64,000 bases of DNA from Tistlia consotensis USBA 355 (GCF_900177295.1 NZ_FWZX01000015.1:1-64000), one strand, 5' to 3'; counted from the stretch's first letter, positions 13,361 to 23,906 are shown. Translations and numbers: made by a program. The notes: a model not told the origin generated them from the letters alone.

Positions 13361-13750
13361 ATGGCCAAGCCGCAGACGCGCATGCGCCGCCGCGAGCGCA
13401 AGAACATCACGAGCGGCATCGCGCACGTGAACTCCTCCTTCAACAACACGGTGATCACCATCACCGACGTGCAGGGCAACGCGATCTCCTGGTCGTCGGC
13501 CGGCAGCCAGGGCTTCAAGGGCTCGCGCAAGTCGACCCCCTACGCCGCGCAGCTCGCCGCCGAGTCGGCCGGCCGCAAGGCCCAGGAGCACGGCATGCGG
13601 ACCCTCGAGGTCGAGGTCAAGGGCCCCGGCTCGGGCCGCGAGTCGGCGCTGCGTGCGCTGCAGTCGGTGGGCTTCCAGATCACCGCGATCCGCGACGTGA
13701 CGCCGATCCCGCACAACGGCTGCCGTCCGCCGAAGCGCCGCCGCGTCTGA
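13361..13750 (+). CDS. rpsK: 30S ribosomal protein S11
   Basis: S11 (129 residues) forms part of the mRNA exit path on the platform. The sequences [18 protein letters not shown] and [20 protein letters not shown] at the end are the family signature. The length is normal. rpsD, found here in some bacteria, is absent, as is usual in Alphaproteobacteria. Confidence 0.98.
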   Translation: MAKPQTRMRRRERKNITSGIAHVNSSFNNTVITITDVQGNAISWSSAGSQGFKGSRKSTPYAAQLAAESAGRKAQEHGMRTLEVEVKGPGSGRESALRALQSVGFQITAIRDVTPIPHNGCRPPKRRRV

Positions 13751-13782
13751 TTAGAAGTCACTCGCGCCCCGGCCGATGCATG

Positions 13783-13811
13783 GGGACCGGCGCCTGAGCA
13801 ACGCCGGTTCC
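13783..13811 (+). promoter_or_regulatory. Hairpin between rpsK and rpoA
   Basis: GGGACCGGCG (13783-13792) pairs with CGCCGGTTCC (13802-13811), ten pairs with one G-U, around a 9-base loop. No U-tract follows. It could stabilise the upstream mRNA or tune rpoA expression; the role is not shown by the sequence. Confidence 0.4.
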
Positions 13812-13914
13812 GGGACAGGACGGGGCGTTTGAAGCCGACGGGGGCGGCAGCCGCGAGAGGTTGCCGGCCCATCGTCGTTTCATGAACCCGCTCGACAAGC
13901 GTGAGGCCACTCCC

Positions 13915-14931
13915 GTGCTACAGAAGAACTGGACCGACCTGATCAAGCCGAACAAGCTCGACGTTCAGGAGGGCGACGATCCGAAGCGCTTCGCCAAGGT
14001 CGTCGCCGAGCCGCTCGAGCGCGGCTTCGGCCTGACCCTCGGCAACGCTCTGCGCCGCGTGCTGCTGTCGTCTCTGCAGGGGGCGGCGATCACCGCCATC
14101 CAGATCGACGGCGTGCTCCACGAGTTCTCCTCGATCCCCGGCGTGCGCGAGGACGTCACCGACATCGTCCTCAACGTCAAGACGATCGCCCTCAGGATGC
14201 ACGGCGACGGCCCGAAGCGCATGCGCCTGCGCGCCTTCGGCCCGGGCGAGGTGACCGCCGGCCAGATCGAGACCGGCCCCGACATCGAGGTGATGAACCC
14301 CGAGCTGGTGATCTGCACGCTGGACGACGGCGCGCGGATCGACATGGAGATGACCGTCGCGACCGGCAAGGGCTACGTGCCCGGCTCGCAGAACCGCCCG
14401 GAGGACGCGCCGATCGGCCTGATCCCGGTCGACTCGCTGTTCAGCCCGGTGCGCCGCGTCGCCTACAAGGTCGAGAACACCCGCGTCGGCCAGGTCACTG
14501 ACTACGACAAGCTGACCATGGAGATCGAGACCAACGGCGCGATCACGCCGGACGACTCGGTCGCTCTCGCCGCGCGCATCCTGCAGGACCAGCTGCAGCT
14601 CTTCATCAACTTCGAGGAGCCGACGGTCCGCGAGGCCGCCGAGGAGCGCGCCGAGCCGCCGTTCAACAAGAACCTGCTGCGCAAGGTCGACGAGCTCGAG
14701 CTGTCGGTGCGCTCGGCCAACTGCCTGAAGAACGACAACATCGTCTACATCGGCGATCTCGTTCAGAAGACCGAGGCCGAGATGCTGCGGACGCCGAACT
14801 TCGGCCGCAAGTCCCTGAACGAGATCAAGGACGTGCTGCAGCAGATGGGCCTGCACCTGGGCATGGAGATCAGCAACTGGCCGCCCGAGAACATCGAGGA
14901 GCTGGCCAAGAAGCTGGAAGAGCCCTACTGA
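13915..14931 (+). CDS. rpoA: RNA polymerase subunit alpha
   Basis: Alpha (338 residues from this start) nucleates core RNA polymerase assembly, and its C-terminal domain contacts UP elements and activators. The N-terminal domain contains [20 protein letters not shown], and the C-terminal domain has [20 protein letters not shown] with two helix-hairpin-helix units. The open frame reaches back to a TTG at 13861, but the GTG at 13915 is preceded by GAGG at 13903-13906, gives the family start [15 protein letters not shown] and a normal length. An ATG at 13882 has no ribosome site. Confidence 0.97.
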   Translation: MLQKNWTDLIKPNKLDVQEGDDPKRFAKVVAEPLERGFGLTLGNALRRVLLSSLQGAAITAIQIDGVLHEFSSIPGVREDVTDIVLNVKTIALRMHGDGPKRMRLRAFGPGEVTAGQIETGPDIEVMNPELVICTLDDGARIDMEMTVATGKGYVPGSQNRPEDAPIGLIPVDSLFSPVRRVAYKVENTRVGQVTDYDKLTMEIETNGAITPDDSVALAARILQDQLQLFINFEEPTVREAAEERAEPPFNKNLLRKVDELELSVRSANCLKNDNIVYIGDLVQKTEAEMLRTPNFGRKSLNEIKDVLQQMGLHLGMEISNWPPENIEELAKKLEEPY

Positions 14932-14938
14932 GGGCGGT

Positions 14939-14962
14939 CGGGAGCGCTTGGCAGTGCTCCCG
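14939..14962 (+). promoter_or_regulatory. Hairpin between rpoA and rplQ
   Basis: CGGGAGCGC (14939-14947) pairs with GTGCTCCCG (14954-14962) with one G-U around TTGGCA. It lies 7 bases after the rpoA stop, has no U-run and is 109 bases before rplQ. It may be a partial attenuator or an mRNA-stability element. Confidence 0.4.
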
Positions 14963-15070
14963 TCGGTTCCGGGCCGTTCGGGCCCACTCCCGGCCGCACC
15001 GGCTTGAAGGGCGGCGGGCTGCGCAATCGGTCTCGGGCTCCGAGGCCAGGATGATGAGGAGACAGACGCG

Positions 15071-15502
15071 ATGCGTCACGGCAGTGGATATCGCAAGCTC
15101 AACCGCACGGCGGCTCACCGCAAGTCGATGCTGGCCAACATGGCGACCTCGCTGATCGAGCACGAGCAGATCGTCACGACGCTGCCCAAGGCCAAGGAGC
15201 TGCGCCGGGTCGTCGACCGCCTCATCACCCTGGGCAAGTCGGGCTCGCTGCACAATCGCCGGCAGGCCGCCATCTCGGTGCGCAACAACGCCATGGTGCA
15301 GAAGCTGTTCGGCGAGCTGGCCGAGCGCTACAAGGCGCGCAACGGCGGCTACACCCGCGTGCTGAAGGCCGGCTTCCGCCACGGCGACATGGCGCCGCTC
15401 GCGGTCATCGAGCTGGTCGACCGCAATCCGGAGGCCAAGGGCGCCGCCGACAAGGCGCGCCACCAGGCCGAGCTGGAGGCCGCCGGCGAGACCGAGGAAT
15501 AG
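15071..15502 (+). CDS. rplQ: 50S ribosomal protein L17
   Basis: L17 (143 residues) lies near the tunnel exit. It starts [20 protein letters not shown], which is diagnostic. The last 25 residues are a charged helix-like tail rich in Ala, Glu and Lys. It closes the alpha operon and is followed by a strong terminator. Confidence 0.98.
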   Translation: MRHGSGYRKLNRTAAHRKSMLANMATSLIEHEQIVTTLPKAKELRRVVDRLITLGKSGSLHNRRQAAISVRNNAMVQKLFGELAERYKARNGGYTRVLKAGFRHGDMAPLAVIELVDRNPEAKGAADKARHQAELEAAGETEE

Positions 15503-15527
15503 GCTGCAGCCGCCTCGACGGACTGAC

Positions 15528-15555
15528 GGAAGGCCCCGCTTCGGCGGGGCCTTCC
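15528..15555 (+). terminator. Terminator of the rpsM-rplQ operon
   Basis: A perfect 12-pair stem, GGAAGGCCCCGC (15528-15539) with GCGGGGCCTTCC (15544-15555), is closed by a TTCG tetraloop. It starts 26 bases after the rplQ stop and is followed by GCGTTTC, a weak U-tract. Confidence 0.88.
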
Positions 15556-15754
15556 GCGTTTCGGGCCGCGGCGATCCGGCCGTCTCCCGTCGTGCCCGGC
15601 CGCGGCGCGATGGCCATGCAACGGCCCAATCCTCTCCCTCGCGAAGCCGTGCTGCGGGGCCAGGTCTGACAGGACGCCCTGCGGACGCCTCCGGCCGGGG
15701 AAGACGGCCCGGTGCCGGCGGGGACGGAATCCTCACGAGGGGAGGGACGGCGCC

Positions 15755-16924
15755 ATGGAGGGCGGGGCGGAGAGGCGGCAGCTGGCGAGCCTGACGTCCC
15801 TGCGCGGGATCGCGGCGCTGCTCGTCGCGCTCTATCACTTCTCGGGCGGCTTCCTGCCGAACCTGCACCTCGATCGCGGCTCGGAGCTGATCGCGAAGTC
15901 GTATCTCTGGGTCGACTTCTTCTTCATCCTGAGCGGCTTCATCATGATGCACGCCTACGGCCGCGAGTTCCGCGATGCCGTCGACTGGGGGCGCTTCCGG
16001 CTTTTCCTGGCTGCCCGTTTCGCCCGCGTCTACCCGCTGCACCTGGTGCTGCTGGCCGCCTTCGTGCTGCTCGAGCTGGGCAAGTGGCTGCTCGGGCGCG
16101 CCGACCTGCTCGCGCTCTACAGTCCGGCCTTCTCGACGGCCGACGCCAAGAGCCCCTTCGCGCTGCTGCTGAACCTGCTGATGCTGCAGAGCAGCGGCCT
16201 GCTGGATCGCCTGACCTGGAACGGTCCGGCCTGGTCGGTCGGTGCGGAGTGGTACGCCTATCTCGCCTTTCCGCTGCTGGGGCTGGTCCTGCAGCGCCAG
16301 TCCTGGCGCGGCCGGATCGGGCTGCTCGGGGCGGCCTGGGCCGGGCTGGTGCTGCTCGACCTCGCCGGTGGCGGCCTCGACCTGACCTACGACTACGGGA
16401 TGCTGCGCTGCCTCTTCGAGTTCGCCTTCGGAACGGCGCTCTACCTCGTCTACGAACGGGCGCGCGGGGAGCCGTGGCCCTGCGGCAGGAGCTTTGCGCC
16501 GGCCTGCTTTGCCGCGACCTTGCTGCTGCTGCACCTCGGCGCGCCGGACCTGCTGCTGCCGCCGGTCTTCTGCCTGCTCATCCTGGCCGTGGCGCTCGAC
16601 GGTGCAGGGGGCGGCCGGCTGCTGGCGTCGCGGCCGCTGGTCTTCCTGGGAGAGATCTCCTACGCCGTCTACCTGTCGCAGCTCTTCGTGCTGCAGCTGA
16701 CCGACATGGGCTGGCGTGCGGTCTCGGGCCAGCCTTTCGGAGCCAGCCTGAGCGCCGGCCAGTCGCTGCTGGCCCTCGCGGTTCTGCTCGGCCTGCTCCT
16801 CGGCCTGTCGACGCTGCTGCATCGCTGGGTCGAGACGCCGGCGCGCAGAGCCCTGCGCCGGCTCGGCGGCAGCCGGCGCCTCGCGGGCGGAGCGGAGGAC
16901 GCACTTCCGGCCGCCGGATCCTGA
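15755..16924 (+). CDS. Membrane acyltransferase, acyltransferase-3 family
   Basis: This 389-residue inner-membrane protein belongs to the OafA/NodX-type acyltransferase-3 family, which O-acylates sugars of polysaccharides, LPS or glycans. The N-terminal LTSLRGIAALLVALYHFSGG carries the conserved R and H near residues 18-28, and DFFFILSGFIMMHAYG follows near residue 55. About ten hydrophobic segments cover the rest. The short C-terminal tail is basic. It stands alone between the rplQ terminator and a convergent PAS gene, so the acceptor cannot be told from context. Confidence 0.9.
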   Translation: MEGGAERRQLASLTSLRGIAALLVALYHFSGGFLPNLHLDRGSELIAKSYLWVDFFFILSGFIMMHAYGREFRDAVDWGRFRLFLAARFARVYPLHLVLLAAFVLLELGKWLLGRADLLALYSPAFSTADAKSPFALLLNLLMLQSSGLLDRLTWNGPAWSVGAEWYAYLAFPLLGLVLQRQSWRGRIGLLGAAWAGLVLLDLAGGGLDLTYDYGMLRCLFEFAFGTALYLVYERARGEPWPCGRSFAPACFAATLLLLHLGAPDLLLPPVFCLLILAVALDGAGGGRLLASRPLVFLGEISYAVYLSQLFVLQLTDMGWRAVSGQPFGASLSAGQSLLALAVLLGLLLGLSTLLHRWVETPARRALRRLGGSRRLAGGAEDALPAAGS

Positions 16925-16946
16925 CCTCCACGGGCGCGCTGCCTTC

Positions 16947-16964
16947 CCGCCGCCCCGGCGGCGG
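16947..16964. terminator. Palindrome between convergent genes
   Basis: CCGCCGCC and GGCGGCGG flank CC in the 41-base gap between the acyltransferase gene and the convergent PAS gene. It could stop transcription from both sides, but no U-tract is visible on either strand. Confidence 0.35.
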
Positions 16965-16965
16965 C

Positions 16966-17577
16966 TCAGCGCTCGTCCTGGCGGGGCGCACGCTCCATGC
17001 CGATCAGCAGGCGCACGACCTTGCCGTCGCGCATCAGCGGCAGGCCGATGCGCCACCAGGCCGAGAGGAAGTACTGCATCGCAGGCGTGTAGCGCAGCAG
17101 CAGCGGCTCCGGCCGGAGCAGCTGTGCCCGGTAGGTCACGATGAGGAAGGCCATGAAGGGCACGGCCATCTCGCCGAGCCGCATTCCGGTCATGTCCATG
17201 CCCAGGGTCTGGCTGATCTGCGAGCCGTGCAGCCGCATCTCGAAGTCGCGGCCGTCGTCGATCACGTGCAGCAGCGAGATCGCGCCCAGGGCGGGGCGCA
17301 GCACCAGGGGGGCGACGGCCTCCGGCGGCGGTGGTCCGCCGGCGGTCGCCCCGTGCCACCAGCGGACGAGATGGCCGAGCACTTCGGACTCGAGGTCTTC
17401 CGGTTGCGGGTTCCAGACCATCAGCGGCGGCGGGCTGCCGAGCCTGGCCATCAGCGCGTCGCAGCAGCCCGGCTCGCCCTCGGCCAGGCGCCGGGCGAGC
17501 GCCCAGGATTCCGCCTCCGGCAGCGTGCCAAGAGCGCGCCGGGCCTCGAACTTTCCGGATGCGTCGGCAGGAGCCAA
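16966..17577 (-). CDS. PAS_5-family protein
   Basis: This soluble 203-residue protein resembles the alphaproteobacterial PAS_5 group, single-domain PAS proteins of unknown signal. The central part, ISLLHVIDDGRDFEMRLHGS followed by LGMDMTGMRLGE, matches the PAS_5 core. No kinase, cyclase or DNA-binding domain is attached. The N-terminal 70 residues are Ala/Pro-rich. The gene is convergent with the acyltransferase and follows the FAH gene on the same strand, separated from it by a terminator. The family call is from pattern recognition. Confidence 0.7.
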   Translation of the reverse strand: MAPADASGKFEARRALGTLPEAESWALARRLAEGEPGCCDALMARLGSPPPLMVWNPQPEDLESEVLGHLVRWWHGATAGGPPPPEAVAPLVLRPALGAISLLHVIDDGRDFEMRLHGSQISQTLGMDMTGMRLGEMAVPFMAFLIVTYRAQLLRPEPLLLRYTPAMQYFLSAWWRIGLPLMRDGKVVRLLIGMERAPRQDER

Positions 17578-17690
17578 GGCGGGCGTCCTTCGTCGGTGAC
17601 CTGATCGGGCCAGCGCATCGTACGTCAGCCTACGACCGAAGTTTAGGCCTCTTGTCCGGCCGGGCCCGGACTGCGGGCCCGAAACGCGAA

Positions 17691-17723
17691 GAGGGCCGCC
17701 GGTGCGCTGCTCCGGCGGCCCTC
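17691..17723 (-). terminator. Terminator downstream of the FAH-family gene
   Basis: GAGGGCCGCCGG (17691-17702) pairs perfectly over 12 bases with CCGGCGGCCCTC (17712-17723). Read on the minus strand it follows the FAH-family stop by 29 bases and is followed by TTCGCGTTTC, a weak U-tract. Confidence 0.7.
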
Positions 17724-17751
17724 GGGCACGGCGTTCGTCGTGCGGAGCGAG

Positions 17752-18438
17752 CTACCCGACCTTGACCTCGATCTCGCCGACGCCCTCGATCCCGGCGGTC
17801 ATGATGTCGCCGGGCACGACCGGGCCGACGCCGGCCGGGGTGCCGGTGAAGATCAGGTCGCCGGGCTTGAGCTCGAACAGGCTCGAGAGGTGCTCGATGG
17901 TCTCGGGCACCGACCAGATCAGCTCGGAGAGGTCGCCGGTCTGGCGCGTCTCGCCGTTGACCTTCAGCCAGATCGCGCCCTTGGCCGGGTGGCCGATCTC
18001 CGCGGCGGGGCGAAGGTCGCCGCAGGGCGCGGAGGCGTCGAAGGCCTTGCCGGCCTCCCAGGGGCGGCCGGCCTTCTTCATCTCGCCCTGCAGGTCCCGG
18101 CGGGTCATGTCGAGGCCGACGCCGTAGCCCCAGATCAGGTCCAGGGCCTGCTCCTTGGCGACGTCCTTGCCGCCCTTGCCGAGCGCCACGACCAGCTCGA
18201 CCTCGTGGTGCACGTTCTCGGACTGGCTCGGGTAGGGGAAGCCGTCGCGGTCGCTGCGGATCGCGTCGGCCGGCTTCATGAAGAAGAAGGGCGGCTCGCG
18301 GTCCGGATCGAAGCCCATCTCGCGGGCGTGCTCGGCGTAGTTCCGGCCGACGCAGAAGATCCGCCGGACCGGAAAGCGTTCCTGGCTGTCGGCGACGGCG
18401 AGCGACGGCTGTTCCCAGCCGGCGATGACGTAACCCAT
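17752..18438 (-). CDS. Fumarylacetoacetase-family hydrolase
   Basis: This 228-residue enzyme has the FAH fold and most resembles acylpyruvate/fumarylpyruvate hydrolases, which cleave 2,4-diketo acids with a divalent metal. RRIFCVGRNYAEHAREMG (near 25-42) and FFFMKPADAI (51-60) are typical, and the likely metal ligands are E79, E81 and D110. The frame is open further upstream, but GGAGGG nine bases before the ATG at 18438 and the family start MGYVIAGW fix this start. The substrate cannot be read from the neighbours. Confidence 0.9.
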   Translation of the reverse strand: MGYVIAGWEQPSLAVADSQERFPVRRIFCVGRNYAEHAREMGFDPDREPPFFFMKPADAIRSDRDGFPYPSQSENVHHEVELVVALGKGGKDVAKEQALDLIWGYGVGLDMTRRDLQGEMKKAGRPWEAGKAFDASAPCGDLRPAAEIGHPAKGAIWLKVNGETRQTGDLSELIWSVPETIEHLSSLFELKPGDLIFTGTPAGVGPVVPGDIMTAGIEGVGEIEVKVG

Positions 18439-18771
18439 GGTTCTGTTCCCTCCGCATGCTGTCGAGGCGGCGCCCTTGGTATCGACTGGGCCGGGCCACG
18501 ACAAGCGCGGCCTTGCGATCCCTGGCTCCCGGATCCGTCCCGCGCCGCGGCCCCCTCGCCCGAGGGCCGTCCTCGTGCCGCTCCGCCCGCGGTTTTCGGC
18601 ATAAAGATCAAATTGCACCGTCTCGTTTCGTTCCATCAAGAATAGGTATTTGGTGAATACTGTAATATTCTGTGATTTATTTGTTTCCTTAACGTTTGCT
18701 CAAGTACTGACCGGCTGATGTAGCCGCGTGGGCCGCCCGATCGGGGAGGCGGCCGCTAGGTCAGGACGACC
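18439..18771. promoter_or_regulatory. Divergent AT-rich intergenic region
   Basis: These 333 bases separate the FAH gene from the divergent pentapeptide-repeat gene. From about 18597 to 18710 the sequence turns sharply AT-rich, against about 70 percent GC around it. It contains the palindrome GAATA-CTGTAA-TATTC (18655-18670), with TGTAAT as a possible -10 at 18661-18666. No coding sequence or RNA gene was recognised. It probably holds the promoters and perhaps an operator. Confidence 0.45.
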
Positions 18772-19824
18772 ATGACGGCAGACAAGAGCAAGGTCTTCTC
18801 CAAGGTCCGGATCACCCAGCCGGTGCTCGCCCGGCTCGCCGAGCTGCACGGGCGCTTCCTCCGGGGCCAGCGCCAGGGGATCCGCTGCATGCTCAACCAG
18901 TGCGACCTGTCCGGCCTCAACTTCGCCGGCCTCAACCTGTCGGACAGCGAGCTCGCGGGCTGCAACTTCACCCGGGCCAGCCTGGTCGACGCCAAGTTCC
19001 GGCAGGCGCGGCTGCACGGCGCCTGCTTCGACGAGGCCGACATGACGCGCGCCGACTTCGAGCGCGCGGACCTGCGCGGCGCGACCTTCGACAAGGCCGA
19101 CCTGTCGGGCGCGCTGCTGACCGGCGCCGACCTGCGCGACAGCTCGGTCCTGGAGGAGGGCGGCACCGCGACCCGCGAGCAGGCCACGACCTTCAAGCGC
19201 GCCGTGCTGCGCGGCACCAACCTCAAGCAGGCACGCCTGAAGAACGCGAACTTCTCGAGCGCGGTGCTCGACCGCGTCGACCTGACTGGCGCCGACCTGC
19301 GCGAGGCCGCCTTCAACGGCGCCGAGTTCAGGGACTCCCGGCTGGACGGCGCGCGCCTCGACGCCGCCGACCTGCGCGGCGCCGTCTTCGAGGGCATGGA
19401 CAAGACGATGATCGAGAACTCCCTGGCGATCACCTCGAACGCCCGGCGGGCGACGCCGGAGTTCCTGGCCAAGGCGCTCGGGGAGCATCGGCGCTGGGTC
19501 GCGAGCGGCGGGCGCGAGGGGCGCAAGGCCGACCTCAAGGGCCTCGACCTCGCCGGCCGGGACCTGTCGGGCAGCTTCCTGGCGGCGGCCGATCTCTCCT
19601 TCTGCCTGCTGACCGAGGCCAGGCTGCGCGACGCCGTGCTGGCGGCGGCCGACCTGCGCAACGCCAACCTGCTGCGCGCCGACCTCTCCGGGGCCGACCT
19701 CAGGGGCGCCGACCTGCGCGACACCAACCTGCGCGACGCCGACCTCACGGGCACCCGGATCGGCCAGCTCGACAACGTCAACCTCTTCACCAGGATGGCC
19801 GAGGAGGACCGGGTCCCGGCCTGA
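18772..19824 (+). CDS. Pentapeptide-repeat protein
   Basis: The 350-residue protein consists of A(D/N)LXX-type repeats that fold into a right-handed quadrilateral beta-helix. One block covers roughly residues 40-205 and a second roughly 255-335 (for example ADLSGADLRGADLRDTNLRD), joined by a helical stretch near 210-250. There is no signal peptide or membrane segment, so it is likely cytosolic. Some relatives protect gyrase from quinolones, but most have no known role and nothing here points to one. It is preceded by an AT-rich region. Confidence 0.9.
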   Translation: MTADKSKVFSKVRITQPVLARLAELHGRFLRGQRQGIRCMLNQCDLSGLNFAGLNLSDSELAGCNFTRASLVDAKFRQARLHGACFDEADMTRADFERADLRGATFDKADLSGALLTGADLRDSSVLEEGGTATREQATTFKRAVLRGTNLKQARLKNANFSSAVLDRVDLTGADLREAAFNGAEFRDSRLDGARLDAADLRGAVFEGMDKTMIENSLAITSNARRATPEFLAKALGEHRRWVASGGREGRKADLKGLDLAGRDLSGSFLAAADLSFCLLTEARLRDAVLAAADLRNANLLRADLSGADLRGADLRDTNLRDADLTGTRIGQLDNVNLFTRMAEEDRVPA

Positions 19825-19897
19825 CCGGGCGGCGGCCTTTCATCGCGGCGCGGCGACGCCGCTTGATCCTGGCGGCGGCGGCGGTCATCTTGCCGCG

Positions 19898-21304
<1,407 letters not shown>

Positions 21305-21336
21305 GAAGGCGCTGTCCCTCCACGGGAGTCGTTCCC

Positions 21337-22650
21337 ATGTCGAGCGGTGAGCTGTTCGAGACCCAGGCGCCGCGGCCCCTGGCCGACCGCCTGCGGCCGC
21401 GCGCGCTCGACGAGGTGCTCGGCCAGGACCACCTGATCGGCCCCGACGGCCCGATCGGCCGCATGGCCGCCCATCGGCGTGTCAGCTCGACCATCCTCTG
21501 GGGGCCGCCGGGCACCGGCAAGACCACGATCGCCCGCCTGCTGGCCGAGATCAGCGATCTCGCCTTCGAGCCGCTGTCGGCCGTCTTCTCCGGCGTCGCC
21601 GACCTGCGCAAGGTCTTCGAGCGGGCCAGGGAGCGGCGCCGGAGCGGCCGCGGCACCCTGCTGTTCGTCGACGAGATCCACCGCTTCAACCGCGCCCAGC
21701 AGGACGGCTTCCTGCCCTACGTCGAGGACGGCACGGTGGTGCTGGTCGGGGCAACCACCGAGAACCCCTCGTTCGAGCTCAACGCCGCCCTGCTGTCGCG
21801 CTGCCAGGTGCTGGTGCTGAAGCGCCTCGACGACGCCGCCCTGGAGAAGCTGCTGGCGCGCGCCGAGGCCGAGGCCGGCCGGCCGCTGCCGCTGACCGCC
21901 GAGGCGCGGGCCTCGCTCGCCGCCCTGGCCGACGGCGACGGCCGCTACCTGCTGAACCTGGCCGAGGAGCTCTTCAGCCTGCCGTCGGCGAGCGACGGCG
22001 GGCCGGTGCTCGACACCGCCGGCCTGGCCGAGGTCGTGCAGCGGCGCATGCCGCTCTACGACAAGAGCCAGGAGGGCCACTACAACCTGATCTCGGCTCT
22101 GCACAAGTCGCTGCGCGGCTCGGACACCGACGCCGCGCTCTACTGGTTCGCGCGCATGCTGGCCGGCGGCGAGGACCCGGAGTACATCGCCCGGCGCCTG
22201 CTGCGCTTCGCCGTCGAGGACGTCGGCCTCGCCGACCCGCAGGCGCTGACCCAGGCGATCGCGGCCTGGAACGCCTATGAGCGGCTCGGCAGCCCGGAGG
22301 GCGAGCTGGCCCTGGCGCAGCTGGTCATCTATCTGGGCACCGCGCCCAAGTCGAACGCTGCCTACAAGGCCTACGGCGCGGCCTCCCGCTCGGCCAGGGA
22401 GACCGGTTCGCTGATGCCGCCGATGCACATCCTGAACGCGCCGACCAAGCTGATGAAGCAGCTCGGCTACAGCAAGGGCTACGCCTACGACCACGACGCG
22501 CCGGAGGCCTTCTCGGGCCAGAACTACTTTCCCGAGACGATGGAGCGGCAGCGTTTCTACCGCCCGGTCGAACGCGGCTTCGAGCGGGAAATCGCCAAGC
22601 GATTGGAATACTGGGAGCGGTTGCGCCGGGAGCGCTCAGAGGGGGGATGA
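21337..22650 (+). CDS. rarA: Replication-associated recombination protein A
   Basis: RarA/MgsA (437 residues) is an AAA+ ATPase that acts at stalled replication forks and is related to clamp-loader subunits. Walker A GPPGTGKTT is at residues 56-64, Walker B LLFVDEIH at 108-115, and ATTENPSFE gives sensor 1 near 139. The C-terminal tetramerisation region includes GSDTDAALYWFARMLAGGED. Its position directly after an htrA/deg gene is common in Alphaproteobacteria. Confidence 0.97.
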   Translation: MSSGELFETQAPRPLADRLRPRALDEVLGQDHLIGPDGPIGRMAAHRRVSSTILWGPPGTGKTTIARLLAEISDLAFEPLSAVFSGVADLRKVFERARERRRSGRGTLLFVDEIHRFNRAQQDGFLPYVEDGTVVLVGATTENPSFELNAALLSRCQVLVLKRLDDAALEKLLARAEAEAGRPLPLTAEARASLAALADGDGRYLLNLAEELFSLPSASDGGPVLDTAGLAEVVQRRMPLYDKSQEGHYNLISALHKSLRGSDTDAALYWFARMLAGGEDPEYIARRLLRFAVEDVGLADPQALTQAIAAWNAYERLGSPEGELALAQLVIYLGTAPKSNAAYKAYGAASRSARETGSLMPPMHILNAPTKLMKQLGYSKGYAYDHDAPEAFSGQNYFPETMERQRFYRPVERGFEREIAKRLEYWERLRRERSEGG

Positions 22651-22714
22651 GTCATGCCGATTGAAACGCGGACAGCGTTGCACGCCTCGCGACGCGGTCA
22701 TGCAGGAGCGCCTG

Positions 22715-22742
22715 TTGTGCGCGCCCGGGGCGGTCGTATTGT
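22715..22742 (+). promoter_or_regulatory. Possible promoter of the cysteine hydrolase gene
   Basis: TTGTGC (22715-22720) and TATTGT (22737-22742) lie 16 bases apart, 64 bases before the ATG at 22806. Both hexamers are imperfect, so this is only a plausible site in the 155-base gap after rarA. Confidence 0.35.
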
Positions 22743-22805
22743 CTTGGTAACAAAGTCGGGCGAAGCCCCCGCCGGCCCTCTCCACAGAGCGAGAAGCTAA
22801 CCCCC

Positions 22806-23465
22806 ATGGTCGAGCAAAACGTCCCCCAGAGGGATTCGGCCGCGCTCATCACCGTGGACATGCAGAACGACTTCCTGCGCAGCGACTCGCCGGTCAAGGC
22901 GAGCGGCGTCAAGTCGGCGCTGCCCAACATCGAGCGTCTGGTCCGCGGCTTCCGGGAGCACCGGAAGCCGATCTTCCATTCGGTGCGCCTCTACCGGCCC
23001 GACGGCACCAACGTCGACCTGTTCCGGCGCACGGCTGTCGAGGAGGGCATGCGCGTCCTGATGCCCGGCACGCGCGGCGCCGACCTGGTCGCCGAGATCT
23101 CGCCCTGCAAGGCGCGGCTGATGCCCGACGCCCTGCTCGCCGGCGAGTTCCAGGAGCTGGCGCGCAACGAATACGCCTTCTACAAGCCGCGCTGGGGCGC
23201 CTTCTTCAGTACCGGGCTCGATGCCCAGCTGCGCGAGCTCGGGATCACGACGATCGTGATCTGCGGCGTCAACTTCCCGACCGGCGGCCGCGCCACGGTC
23301 TACGAGGGCGCGGCGCGCGACTACCGGGTGATCGTCGTCGGCGACGCCCTGGGCGATGCCAGCGAGGACAGCCTGCGCGAGCTCGGCCGTCTCGGCGCCT
23401 ATCAGAAGACCACCTCGGCCTGCCTGGAATGGCTGGCCGGCGGGCAGCGCTCCAGCGCCGCCTGA
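22806..23465 (+). CDS. Isochorismatase-family cysteine hydrolase
   Basis: This 219-residue enzyme has the isochorismatase-like fold used by nicotinamidases, biuret/carbamoylsarcosine amidohydrolases and related enzymes. The catalytic triad is visible as D18 (ITVDMQNDF), K127 (FYKPRWGAF) and C153 (VICGVNFPTGG). The cysteine points to an amidohydrolase-type reaction and not to true isochorismatase. The substrate is unknown. It lies upstream of crcB but is separated by 54 bases. Confidence 0.88.
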   Translation: MVEQNVPQRDSAALITVDMQNDFLRSDSPVKASGVKSALPNIERLVRGFREHRKPIFHSVRLYRPDGTNVDLFRRTAVEEGMRVLMPGTRGADLVAEISPCKARLMPDALLAGEFQELARNEYAFYKPRWGAFFSTGLDAQLRELGITTIVICGVNFPTGGRATVYEGAARDYRVIVVGDALGDASEDSLRELGRLGAYQKTTSACLEWLAGGQRSSAA

Positions 23466-23519
23466 GGTGCGGCGCCCGTACCCTTACCTCACGCGCGGGT
23501 TTCCGCTAAAAGCGCAGCC

Positions 23520-23906
23520 ATGAAGCTGCCGCTCCTCCTCGCCATCGCTGCCGGCGGCGCCGTCGGCGCCCTCGGCCGCCATTTCGCCGCCGGGCAGGCG
23601 ATGAAGCTGCTCGGCACCGGCTTCCCCTGGGGCACGCTGCTCGTCAACGTGCTCGGCTCCTTCATCATGGGGGTGCTGATCGAGGTCTTCGCCCGCTTCT
23701 TCCACCCGAGCCAGGAGCTGCGGGCCTTCCTGGTGGTCGGCCTGCTCGGCGCCTTCACCACCTTCTCGACCTTCTCGCTCGACGTCGGCCTGCTGCACGG
23801 CCGCGGCGAGCTGGGCCTGGCCGCGCTCTACGTGATCGTCAGCGTGTCGCTCTCGATCGCCGCCCTCTTCTTCGGCTTCTGGCTGATCCGGAACGTGCCC
23901 GCATGA
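23520..23906 (+). CDS. crcB: Fluoride exporter Fluc/CrcB
   Basis: CrcB (128 residues) is a small dual-topology fluoride channel of four membrane segments. GTLLVNVLGSFIMGVLIE near residues 38-55 and GLLGAFTTFSTFSLD near 75-89 hold the conserved Asn, Gly and Phe/Thr/Ser residues of the pore. No fluoride riboswitch was recognised in the 54 bases upstream. The stop overlaps the next gene in an ATGA junction. Confidence 0.95.
   Translation: MKLPLLLAIAAGGAVGALGRHFAAGQAMKLLGTGFPWGTLLVNVLGSFIMGVLIEVFARFFHPSQELRAFLVVGLLGAFTTFSTFSLDVGLLHGRGELGLAALYVIVSVSLSIAALFFGFWLIRNVPA

Noticed and set aside
13861-13914. Longer rpoA start at TTG 13861 or ATG 13882
   Set aside because: Neither has a well-spaced ribosome site, and both add residues not found in the family. 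The GTG at 13915 has GAGG eight bases upstream and gives the conserved N-terminus.
23466-23519. Fluoride riboswitch upstream of crcB
   Set aside because: The 54-base gap is too short and lacks the conserved elements of the crcB RNA motif.
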